NCBI GenBank assembly: GCA_037447655.1
Contig: JBBHKE010003578.1
Location: 17,391 to 81,390 of the forward strand
Direction of reading: 5' to 3'
DNA from: Zygnema cylindricum
Lineage: Eukaryota > Streptophyta > Zygnematophyceae > Zygnematales > Zygnemataceae
Length of the DNA stretch: 64,000 bases
Under the pieces are notes generated by a model. It did not search any database. It saw only the letters and a list, made by a program, of their open reading frames with translations, and was not told where the DNA came from. Within the stretch, counting starts at the first letter, position 1. Each line of letters starts with the position of its first letter. A program made the translations under genes and the position numbers. Below, in pieces: positions 10,836-19,260 of this stretch.

Positions 10836-11249
10836 ATGGAGCCCATAGAATTTCAGGTTATGGGCCCACCATCTAGGGTGTTTATGTTTGATAGAACAGA
10901 CTTCACTTATTGGGAGTTCACGATGGAGGGATTGCTTTTCGAGAAGCACTTATGGGGAATTGTTTCGGGACAAGTGAGGTGTTCGCCACCGGGCTTTGGA
11001 GGAGATCACTATGGAGAATCATCTAAGGTTGCCCAGAATATCAACAGGAGTTCAGATGCAACGGAAGGTCAAGGGAAAAACTTTGCCGTGAATGGGGAAT
11101 TAGGGGAGAAGGATAAAGGGACACCTATGGTGAGGGGAGCAAGGCTCTCATCTATGGTACCACTCGTAGGGATCAAAACTGAAGAAAATGACAGAAAAAT
11201 ATGGGAATATAAAAACACTATAGCGAAACATCTCATATCACTCTTTTAA
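10836..11249 (+). pseudogene. gag: C gag N-terminal part; ATG inside LTR
   Basis: Translation would start at the ATG at 10836, within the LTR, and pass through the primer-binding site as Q-V-M-G-P-P-S-R-V. It continues into a copia gag N-terminus (FDRTDFTYWEFTMEGLL, then YWGIVSG-like LWGIVSGQ). The frame closes at 11249. The related gag of K shows that the reading should continue into the frame of the next ORF, so at least one frameshift separates them. This is a capsid-type nucleic-acid-binding protein by family knowledge. Confidence 0.8.
10856..10870 (+). other. Half-tRNA primer-binding site of C
   Basis: GGTTATGGGCCCACC directly follows the 5' LTR. It is the complement of the anticodon arm of plant initiator tRNA-Met as I recall it (GGTGGGCCCATAACC), not of the tRNA 3' end. 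The same site is used in K (one mismatch) and B2 (11 bases). Confidence 0.8.
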
Positions 11250-11368
11250 ATCTAACGAAGTCTTCAGAAATTTGGGAAACACTAATTCAGATTTATAAGA
11301 GTGAGATTATACAGAGGCAGCAGTTAGTAAGACAACAGATAGAGGCCTATAATTATAAGGGCGGTAGC

Positions 11369-12379
11369 ATGATAGAGTTTTGCAATGATATTGCAGCGTT
11401 ATATGTTGAGCTTGCTAGTGCGGGATATGTAGAATTTGAGGAGAGAAAGATTAATACACTAATCATGAAGCTCCCAGATGAGTACAAAGACATCATTTAC
11501 CGTATGCAGGGAAGGGATGTCTCCTCGTGGTCTTGGAGCATTACCATGGGGATAATTCTTGTGAGGGAAAGCACTTTGGAGCTTCGTAGGGGAAGTGACA
11601 GGGGGATTGCGTTTACAGCTGGTGGTGACTGGCGGAAGCGTGATGTGAGGAACGGCGGTGACGAGCGGAAGTGTGATAAGAGGAAGAAAGACAAAGGTAA
11701 ACCTTATCGAAACTTCGGTGGAAAGAGAGGGAGAGGAAAAGAAAGGGAAACTTTGAAAAAGGGGGTTTGCTTCGCTTGTATGAAACCGGGTCACTATATG
11801 GAGGAGTGTCCTCGTTTGGAAGAACTTAGAAGTTGGAGTGTGAATGAAGAGGAAGAAGGGGAAGAGGAGAAAAAGGATGAAGAAATCTTGGAGCTTCTTC
11901 ACATCGGTAGAATGGAGAAGAGAGAAAAGTACACAGAAATTCCACGAAGGCAACAGTGTGTTTTTGGAGGTATAAGGGAAGTAAAGAGAGAGAAGGGACT
12001 AGAGGATGTCGAGGAGTGTAAAGTGTATGACTTAGAAATGAGAAAGTCAGATTTAGGATCCATAAGTGAAAACGGGAAAAATAAAATTAATGAGGATAAT
12101 TTTATAGGTATTTTGGAATTAGAAAACTGGTCGGAAAGGGAGACTTCAACGGATTCCAAGGAAAGGGGAGAAGTGAAACTAGAAGGGGTTTTAAAGGATA
12201 AGGGAGAAGAGGAATATTTAATGAAAGGTTTAGGGGAGGATAAATATTTATTGGGAATAAATTTAGAAAGTGAGAGTGGAAAGAAATCCATGGGGAGAGT
12301 GAGGAAAGTTTATGTTTTGGGGGTAATGGGTTTGACATCACTAAAGGGAGTGATGACATTTATGAAGGTGTGCCTGTAA
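11369..12379 (+). CDS. gag: C gag C-terminal/zinc knuckle/charged open frame
   Basis: Open frame of 336 codons. Residues 1-50 match the UBN2-type gag core (MIEFCNDIAALY, NTLIMKLPDEYKDI). A CCHC zinc knuckle (CFACMKPGHYMEEC) lies near residues 133-147. Residues of about 160-270 are rich in E, K and R. Residues near 270-300 (MKGLGEDKYLLGINLE) resemble the RT C-terminal motif MKDLGEAKYILGIQME of the K family, so this is gag fused to a decayed RT trace. It is the longest intact frame of C and stays open although most of pol is gone. True start unclear: the ATG follows a frameshift from the upstream gag part. Confidence 0.65.
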   Translation: MIEFCNDIAALYVELASAGYVEFEERKINTLIMKLPDEYKDIIYRMQGRDVSSWSWSITMGIILVRESTLELRRGSDRGIAFTAGGDWRKRDVRNGGDERKCDKRKKDKGKPYRNFGGKRGRGKERETLKKGVCFACMKPGHYMEECPRLEELRSWSVNEEEEGEEEKKDEEILELLHIGRMEKREKYTEIPRRQQCVFGGIREVKREKGLEDVEECKVYDLEMRKSDLGSISENGKNKINEDNFIGILELENWSERETSTDSKERGEVKLEGVLKDKGEEEYLMKGLGEDKYLLGINLESESGKKSMGRVRKVYVLGVMGLTSLKGVMTFMKVCL

Positions 12380-12684
12380 AAGGGTTAGCCTCAGGGTGTG
12401 TGTTGCAGATTGGAGATGGGGCTGGTTGTTTGGATTGCAAGAGGGAAATCGGATTTAGTGTGGATGGAAAAGAGATGAGATGGATAAAATCTTTGCTCAG
12501 ATTTATGAAAAGTGGGATGATAAATAAAATGTGTGATGCAATTATTTCGGTTCATCTAATGCACTGTTTCAAGGACGGGAGTATTTTCTTAATGTTTTAT
12601 GAAAAGAAAAGGAAAAGAAATAAAAAGAGAAAGAGGGAAAGAGAGCGTGTGTTTATTTGTGTGAGGGAGTCGAAAGGAAAATAG
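12380..12684 (+). pseudogene. C RNase H trace
   Basis: The sequence GCVLQIGDGAGCLDCK followed by RWIKSLLRFMKSGM aligns with the copia RNase H segment GYVLYVGEGACCWSSK ... LMWVKSLLQELGYM. The catalytic residues are gone. A purine-rich tail leads to the polypurine tract. A homologous segment lies on the other strand at 58203-58560 in F1. Confidence 0.6.
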
Positions 12685-12690
12685 ACTAGA

Positions 12691-12702
12691 AAATAAAGGG
12701 AG
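12691..12702 (+). other. C polypurine tract
   Basis: AAATAAAGGGAG abuts the 3' LTR. Similar tracts precede the LTRs of A (AAATAAGGGGAG), K (AAATTAGGGGAG) and, on the minus strand, F1 (58203-58216). This is the plus-strand primer by family rule. Confidence 0.75.
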
Positions 12703-13876
12703 TGTTGATATTCGAGTATTTTCTAGGTCTGTATTATAATAGGAAAAATGTAGAGGCGGTCTACCTCTAACTCCTTTCACCAAGCCCCTACACTTGTTGT
12801 AGTCACTGAAGGCTGGGTAGGGTGATACAGCCATGGTTGCCTAAAGCTTTGTAGCAGACAGGTACCAAAAAAAAAGATGGGTTTACTAAAATTATTGACG
12901 GACCCAGGAATTGATCCTGGTACCTGCCGTCCGTCAACATAGCCGTTAGCTTTGTCCGTTTAGTCTAGGACTAGTGCTATGACGTATGCGGTTTGATAAC
13001 TATATAAATCTGTACGCGTAGACGAATTCATTTAACGGCGCGAATAAATTATTAGCACATAGATACAGTTTAGAGTAGTACGATTTAGGGTACTTCACGA
13101 AACTAATACCGCGCATTTGTTTCGTCGGCGAAACAAATACCGCGCACATATTTTCGATGGGGAGAATTAAATGTTGGATTTAATCGACGGCCATGATACG
13201 AGCCGAGATTCCGGAATGGCCGCCTTCGCATTTTCTGACGCCGCCACTCTGGATGACACGTGGAAATGTGCTGGAGGATTGCGGAATCTCCAGAGCGCAA
13301 GATAACAAGTTTGGATGTGACATTTGTCACTTGTATGGTCTTGTCGTACAGTTTCCGTACAGAAAGTACTCCGACGCTTGTACTTTTATGTACGGTACAG
13401 TCCTATGATTGGCGCCGTACTTCAATAAAAGGGGTTTAGAGAGGGACTAGAACTTAGAATATTTTATGGTAGGTAGATGCCTCTCCCAGAGAGCACCTTG
13501 TATAAATGGCAAACTTTGGCCAGCCATAACAATAAACTCAGTTGACCAATTTCATTGATTCTTGTTGCTGCGGACTCAGGGGAGTCCAGGCTACACATGG
13601 GTGTAGTCGGTCTGAGTTTTTGCTTGCCAGGGTGGCTGCATTTCTTAGGGAAAGTCAAAGTGGGTGAATGTGTCCATATCTCATATTCTAACTTTGCATA
13701 CCGTGGTGGAACTGAGCACACAGAAAGTGTTATTTCACAAGGGTGAAGCTATATTGGGGTTCTAATTTTCAAGGGGTCAGTCATTTGGGTTTATATCAAG
13801 TTGGAGTTGGCACTATCTAGATTAGCTTCTTTTGGACGTGCAAATTCTATGTGGCTATGGAGCCCATAGAATTTCA
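12703..13876 (+). repeat. C 3' LTR
   Basis: 1174 bp, a near copy of the 5' LTR. The antisense T-arm-like hairpin at 12904-12920 (CCAGG, 7-nt loop, CCTGG) is perfect here. It ends ATAGAATTTCA at 13876 and is followed by the AGAAC duplication and B1 DNA. Confidence 0.95.
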
Positions 13877-14408
13877 AGAACAAATTCAAAGCCTTTGCTC
13901 TCTACTAATGATGTAGAAAAAAGATTTTTCTTAAAATCTGGAACATACAAAATATTGTGAAGGGTTCTCTCTACCGACTTCCCCCCCACATCTACCAGTA
14001 ATGATACATCACCCTGAGCTGAGGTTTGAACACTCATGCCGCAAGCATAGTAGATACTCTTTGGAGATGTTTGTTGCAGATTCGTAAAAGCCGCCTTGTT
14101 CCAACACATGTGGGCAGACGCTCGCGTGTTTATGATCCATCCTGCATCCTTTGGACCCTCTATGGCAGTCGCCATAGCAAATAAATCCTCCTCCTCTTGC
14201 TCATTGAAGTTGAGAGACTCATCTGTATCAGTTGCAGAAGTGGAAAAAAAAGCATTTCCACGGGAAGGATTTCCAGAAAAACCTTTGTGATACTGGCTCT
14301 GTTGCTAACCTGTCCTGTATAAACCTGTCTCATTAGCCTTCTTCAATTTAGGACAGTACCTGTATCCATGACACTTCTCAGAACAATAGAAACAAGTAGT
14401 AGTAGATG
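13877..14408 (-). pseudogene. B1 protease and gag zinc-knuckle remnant
   Basis: Minus-strand continuation of B1 beyond C. It holds the protease region with the active site altered (WIINTRASAHMC; B2 has IMDTGASAHMC), so the catalytic aspartate is asparagine. It also holds a CCHC knuckle (CFYCSEKCHGYRYC) near 14355-14400 that keeps its histidine. Gag upstream of this is missing because B1 is fused to B2 at about 14408. Confidence 0.85.
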
Positions 14409-14411
14409 ACT
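14405..14411. other. Fusion junction between B1 gag and B2 RNase H
   Basis: Left of the junction the plus strand reads AGTAGTAGATG, as in B2 gag at 17509-17522. Right of it the sequence is ACTCCATTGTGG, as in RNase H of B1 at 7089. At most one or two bases are shared, so this is illegitimate joining. It removed the end of one copy, any middle LTR, and the start of the next. Confidence 0.85.
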
Positions 14412-15368
14412 CCATTGTGGATTGAGCTGTAACCTTTTGTAATTTGTACTCCAGCAACAAATTCCATCTCCAATCTTAAGTACAAAACCAGTTGTAGATT
14501 TCCGGCTTGGCATGTCCCCATAGTTGGCATCGCTCCACGTCTGTATTTTCACCTCTCCTCCTCCGAGTACAAGCTTGAGATTTCGAGTTCCTGCAAGATA
14601 TCTCAACGCCCTTTTCGCTGCTTCCCAATTTGCCCTTTTAGGATTCAGACTTCTACTCAAGACTCCCACAGTTGCTGCAATATCGGGTCTCGTACAATTC
14701 ATAAAATATATAAGACTTCCGACTACCTGTCTATATGGCTTTGAAACCTTAAACTCTTCCTCCCCTGTCTCTAGACTCCCACCAACCATTATGCCTGACT
14801 CTGTATCAATTCCTTCCAATTTCTGCCTGAATTCCATAGGAGTTACGGATCCTTTTACATCTCTCATTTCAAATTTTTCCAACATGTTACCTATTGTTTT
14901 TTTCTAAGTCAACATAATCAGCCTCTTGTTTCTGTCTCTTTCCACCTGTATTCCTAAGATGTATTTGGCCTCACCGAGGTCCTTCATCTCGAACCTAAAC
15001 CTTAAAGCCGCTTTAATGCAGTTTATTTCATCCATTGACTTACTTATTAATAATAGATCATTCACATATACAGCAATGTAAATTACCCCATCCTCTCCTT
15101 GTAGAACATATACAGAATGATCTGAGCTAATTCTCTTAAAACTTAGCCCAGTCAAAAACTCATCTAACTTCAGATTCCACTGACGCGGGGCTTGTTTTAG
15201 CCCATACAAAGATTTCATCAATTTACACACTAATTCTTCTTTTCCGTTTTCAACATACATTTCAGGTTGTTGCATATAAATTGTTTCTTCCAACTCTCCA
15301 TGCAAGAAAGCAGTTTTAACATCCATCTGATGTATTTCCCTATTCTCTATAGCCGCTGGACTTAGCAA
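14409..15368 (-). pseudogene. pol: B2 reverse transcriptase and partial RNase H
   Basis: 15368-14904 carries RT (QMDVKTAFLHGELEE, YGLKQAPRQWN, GLSFKRISSDHSVY). The catalytic YVDD box reads YVND, replacing one metal-binding aspartate. 14885-14409 carries the C-terminal RT and the start of RNase H (TWSDANYGD), cut at the fusion before the STMESEY motif is complete. Frames are separated by a stop near 14903. Confidence 0.9.
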
Positions 15369-15371
15369 AAT

Positions 15372-16915
15372 TCAGACAGTGGGAAATCTAACAACTAGGG
15401 AGAAGGTTTCCTCAAAGTCAATACCTTTTTTTTTATTATATCCCTTGGCCACTAGTCTGGCTTTATACCTTTCGATGGTGTTGTCCGGGTACAGCTTCAC
15501 CTTGAATACCCATTTGCTACCGATGGCTTTCCTGCCTGGAGGAAGATCCACAAGCTCCCATGTCTGTGCTTCCATAATGGACTTCATTTCATCGTTTGTC
15601 GCCTCGATCCACTGATTTCTCTCAGGTGATGAGAAGGCCTTCTGGATCGTTAGAGGCTCCTCTGTAGCTGCAGAAAAAACAAAGTGAGAGCTTGTTTGCA
15701 GACAGCTGCTAGATCTCTTTCCCCCCGGAAATTCTGAGGCAGAGATTGTCGGCAACCCCTGATTTCTCTGTTTAGTTTGAACCGTAACTTGATCTGGTAC
15801 AAAATGTGTAGTAGTTCCTTCCACCTGAGGTGTAGCTCTTGGTGAAGCATCCTGTAAAGGCACTAGAGGAACTGAAGGAAGAGGTGTCCCATTTGCCGGT
15901 GGAAAGTAGACTCGCTGCGTATGGTGAAAAATGACATATTCTTGCTTTTCTTTTGCCGGTTCATCTGGCACTTTAAACAGGTCAACCGAATCCTGTTCAT
16001 CTTTAATCTGGATATTTTTAGAAACAATCATTTTGTGTTTCTGAAGTACAAAAACTCTATATCCTTTCGCATTATCATCATACCCCATAAAAATCCCACG
16101 TAAGCCTTTAGGCTCCATTTTCCATCTATCATGTGAAGTATCTAAAATAAAACACTTGCTACCAAAGATCTTAAAGTGAATAACATTAGGTTTTTCCCCT
16201 AACCAAAGCTCATAAGGTGTAGTGCTAACAGACCTAGAAGCAATTCTATTTTTAATATAAACAGCACAGTTAAGTGATTCAGCCCAGAATTTCAAATCTA
16301 GCCCTTTATCTGGAAGCATGGACCGGGCACTCTCTGTCACTGTCCTATTTAATCTCTCAGACACACCATTTTGTTCCGGTGTATATAGAACTGTAAGATT
16401 GTGACTGATAACTTTCTGAAGGAGAAATTCTTCGAATTCCTTCGATGTGTATTCTCTTCGTTGTCAGATCTTAGCGCCAATATTGGAAATCCATGAAGCT
16501 TTTCCGCCCACACTTTGTAGTGTTTGAAGTGAGTAAACACTTCACTTTTATGTTGCAAGAAGTAAACTTTGGTGTACCTCGACTAGTCATCTGTAAATGT
16601 GACCATATAGTGGACCCCTCCAGCAGAAGCCACTTGTGAAGGACCTAGAACATCAGAATGGATGAGCTGCAAAACTTTTTCCGATCTATGGTCTGTTTCT
16701 TGTGGAAATGGCAATTTGTGGATCTTGCCAAGTGAACAACCATCACATGTTTTTATAGGATGAGATGTGAGAGAAACCCCATCAACTTTTCCCGAATTCA
16801 CCATTTTTTTTAGACTATCATAATTCATGTGTCCTATTCTCTTATGCCACAACTCATTATCAAATTCGACACTACAGTAGAGAACATCATTTTCGTTATA
16901 TTCATTCATGTCCAT
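15372..16915 (-). pseudogene. pol: B2 integrase and linker
   Basis: Three overlapping minus-strand pieces (16915-16583, 16558-16349, 16364-15372) give the zinc finger (LWHKRIGHMNYDSLKKM, CDGCSLGK), the core with IHSDVLGPSQV, TDD and TVTESARSML, and the long linker to RT. The first catalytic aspartate is intact here, unlike in B1. At least two frame breaks occur (near 16580 and 16470). Confidence 0.9.
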
Positions 16916-17456
16916 CCTCTACATTTTGCTCGCATCTCTACTTCCTGTTCCTACGACTTTCCCTTTCTTGCTAACAACTTGTCTCCCTCTTTTCATAACA
17001 ACTTCGAAGCCTTTGCTCTCCACTAATGATGTAAAAAAAAGATTTTTCTTAAAATCTGGAACATACAAAACATTGTGAAGGGTTCTCTCTACCGACTTCC
17101 CCCTACATCTACCATCAATGATACATCACCTAGAGTAGAGGTTTGAACACTCATGCCGCAAGCATAGTAGATACTCTTTGGAGATGTTTGTTACAGATTT
17201 GTAAAAGCCGTCTTGTTCCAACACATGTGGGCAGACGCTCCCGTGTCCATGATTCCTGCATCCTTTGGACCCTCCATGGCAGCCGCCATAGCAAATAAAT
17301 CCGCCTCCTCTTGCTCATTGAAGCTGAGAGACTCATCTGTATCAGTTGCAGAAGCTGAAAAAATAGCATTTCTACGGGAAGAATTTCCAAAAAAACCTTT
17401 GTGATACTGGCTCTGTTGCCAACATGGCCTATATAAACTTGTCTCATTAGCCTTCT
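16916..17456 (-). pseudogene. B2 protease and GAG_pre region
   Basis: The minus-strand frame 17456-17191 carries the end of gag and the protease active site MDTGASAHMC near 17245-17275. The following 17190-16916 is out of frame and leads into the integrase zinc finger. The DTGA motif is intact. The zinc knuckle just upstream (CFYCSKKGRGYRYC, near 17465-17510) has lost its histidine. Confidence 0.85.
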
Positions 17457-18230
17457 TCAATTTAGGACAGTACCTGTATCCACGACCCTTCTTAGAACAA
17501 TAGAAACAAGTAGTAGTAGATGGCCTATTCTGCCTCTGATTAAACTTATTCTGATTCTGATTAAACCGATATCTTTTGTCAAAGTCTGTTGCAAATGTTT
17601 CAACCTTTCCTTCTCCCTCAAGGAGTTTAGTATTTGTTCTTCCTCCAATATAAGATTATACGCTAAATGAAATGACCAGCTAGCTTTATCATGACTCTTT
17701 AATTGAACAGACACACCCTTCATGCTACTAGGGTGACCTCTAATAAGCAAAGTTGCCTGTTGAAACTCATGAAATGACCACCAAGCAGAAGAGTGAACAT
17801 CAATGAATGCGCAAAAATTGTCACAATACTCAACCATAGTTCCCCCCGTGTATTTGTATCCCCAAAAATTTTCAGCCACCAAGAGCTCCTCTTGAACATT
17901 CGCTTTCTCAAAAGCAGATTTGAGGGATGTCCAAATCTCCCTCGCCTTCTTCATTTTCAGTCGAGACATGACCAAATTTTCTGAAATACAAATAATTAGA
18001 TTGTTCCTTGCCATTGAATTCTTTTTCGCCCAAGTTGGATCTGTTTCATCAACGGAGCCACCGAAGACCCCCAATAAGTCAACAGTTTGAAACGACGATT
18101 CAACCATCGCCGCCCAGTACGCATACTTTTGGCCATTAAAGATAGGAATTCTTGACGAAAGGCCCATAACCTGTTGTTCTACAACCACCGTTGCAGGCGG
18201 AGAACCAGCAGTAGTAGTGGAAGTAGACAT
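17457..18230 (-). pseudogene. gag: B2 gag, ATG inside the 5' LTR
   Basis: The frame starts at 18230 with MSTSTTTAGSPP, 59 nt before the LTR end at 18172. It crosses the primer site as QVMGLSSR and continues as a UBN2-type copia gag (FNGQKYAYWAAMVES, ARNNLIICISENL, WTSLKSAFEKANVQEELL, MVEYCDNFCAF, ATLLIRGHPSSMKG). The last 40 or so codons appear frameshifted, because the zinc knuckle lies in another frame. 258 codons including the stop; an intact gag would continue into the knuckle. Confidence 0.85.
18161..18171 (-). other. Half-tRNA primer-binding site of B2
   Basis: On the minus strand GGTTATGGGCC follows the LTR terminus AACAACA. Eleven bases match the anticodon-loop complement of initiator tRNA-Met. 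The site is translated as V-M-G in gag. Confidence 0.75.
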
Positions 18231-19255
18231 AAAAAACATAAAAAACTATCAAAGTACCTACTCAACAGCCAACTTAGAACTGACACAAAACCTGACTCAG
18301 AAAGCCAATATGCTTCAAATTCGCCACAATGATACAAAATACAGTAAACTGACAATTCCCAAAATTACGCCCAAATGACCCAGTAAACCATAAGATATGA
18401 TGTCTGGAAGTTTCCTAAAAATTGCCCTTAGAAAATCATATTCCCAAAAGTGGATACTACAAAATTGGCTAAGTCCTAAGTTATATACTCACAGTGTCTA
18501 TCTACTGATCTACACTAATTTGGGTAACCGTTACTACAATTATTATCTTGACTAACGACAAAGCATCCTACCTGTAGGTCACTGTACCTCAAAACCCTAA
18601 TTATTATTTTCTAAAAACTTGATTAATGGAACACTATTTTTTATCACACTAAAATACAAACTAATGTTATTCAGATATTTACAGACATTGAACCGTACAC
18701 AAAACATTCTATCCGTAAACAAAACGTTCCAAATGCTTAGTCAGCGGTAGCCGCTAAAGTCCAGCCGAATGTGGTCGTGTAGTAAGAAGCACCTGAGTGC
18801 TTCGTCACTTGTGGTTCCACGTGAATCACGCCTCGTCACTTTGTGGTCCCACGTAAATCTCGCCTCGTCACTTGCGGTCCCATGTGAATCGCGTCCGTCA
18901 ACGTCTCTCAAAATCAATGATCATAATTCATTTCCGAAATATCCGGATGTTTCTATTTAATGATCATAAAAATATTCCGTACCATATAATTCCAAAATAT
19001 CTGTATGACTCCAAAAATAGCCGTACCATATATTTTCCGCGATATCCGGATCAGATTCCGTCCGTCTGATCTGGCGATTCCAATTGCTTGCTGCGTGACG
19101 TGTGTCGACGTCACTCCGTAAAACCTGCAGAGGTACAATACACTCTATTGTACGTTGCCTACTGTAACACTAATAAAGGTAAGTCTTATATACCACTTTT
19201 TAGAAACTATTCTAAGTCTACTCTATTTACTAACTAAAGATTTCAAATCTCAACA
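18172..19255 (-). repeat. B 5' LTR
   Basis: 1084 bp; on the minus strand it begins TGTTGAGATTTGAAATC and ends GTAGAACAACA. It contains three copies of a roughly 31-bp unit (CCTCGTCACTT..GGTCCCACGTGAATC type) near 18800-18895; the 3' LTR has two. The target duplication ATACC follows at 19256-19260. Confidence 0.92.
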
Positions 19256-19260
19256 ATACC

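Larger units (their letters stand above)
9684..10855 (+). repeat. C 5' LTR
   Basis: 1172 bp, from TGTTGATATTTGAG to ATAGAATTTCA. It contains an antisense tRNA-like segment (about 9884-9950), a TATA box at 10480, tandem hairpins at 10551-10586 and the gag ATG at 10836. It matches 12703-13876 closely along its length. Confidence 0.95.
9684..13876 (+). mobile_element. Non-autonomous copia element C, nested in B1
   Basis: Complete element of 4193 bp: 5' LTR 9684-10855, primer site 10856-10870, internal region, purine tract to 12702, 3' LTR 12703-13876. The target duplication is AGAGC (9679-9683) versus AGAAC (13877-13881); the AGAAC form fits the uninterrupted relative at 16999. The internal region is only about 1.85 kb: gag and zinc knuckle, then a charged region and traces of RT/RNase H. 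Protease, integrase and most of RT are absent, so C must have depended on another element's enzymes. Confidence 0.93.
4449..19255 (-). mobile_element. Copia composite B: two fused copies (B1 + B2)
   Basis: Read on the minus strand: 5' LTR (19255-18172), primer site, gag, protease, integrase and RT of copy B2. The RNase H region of B2 then joins abruptly (about 14405-14411) to the gag zinc knuckle of a second copy, B1, which runs on to a 3' LTR (6742-4449). The duplication ATACC flanks both outer ends (4444-4448 and 19256-19260), and the uninterrupted site is visible at 54824-54828. No LTR lies between the copies. Element C and solo LTR D are nested inside. All coding regions are broken. Confidence 0.88.

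Noticed and set aside
11459-11953. 164-codon antisense frame in C
   Set aside because: Shadow of the purine-rich gag frame on the other strand; no motif.
14409-15368. B1 and B2 as two independent insertions
   Set aside because: Only one target duplication pair (ATACC) bounds both, and there is no LTR between them.
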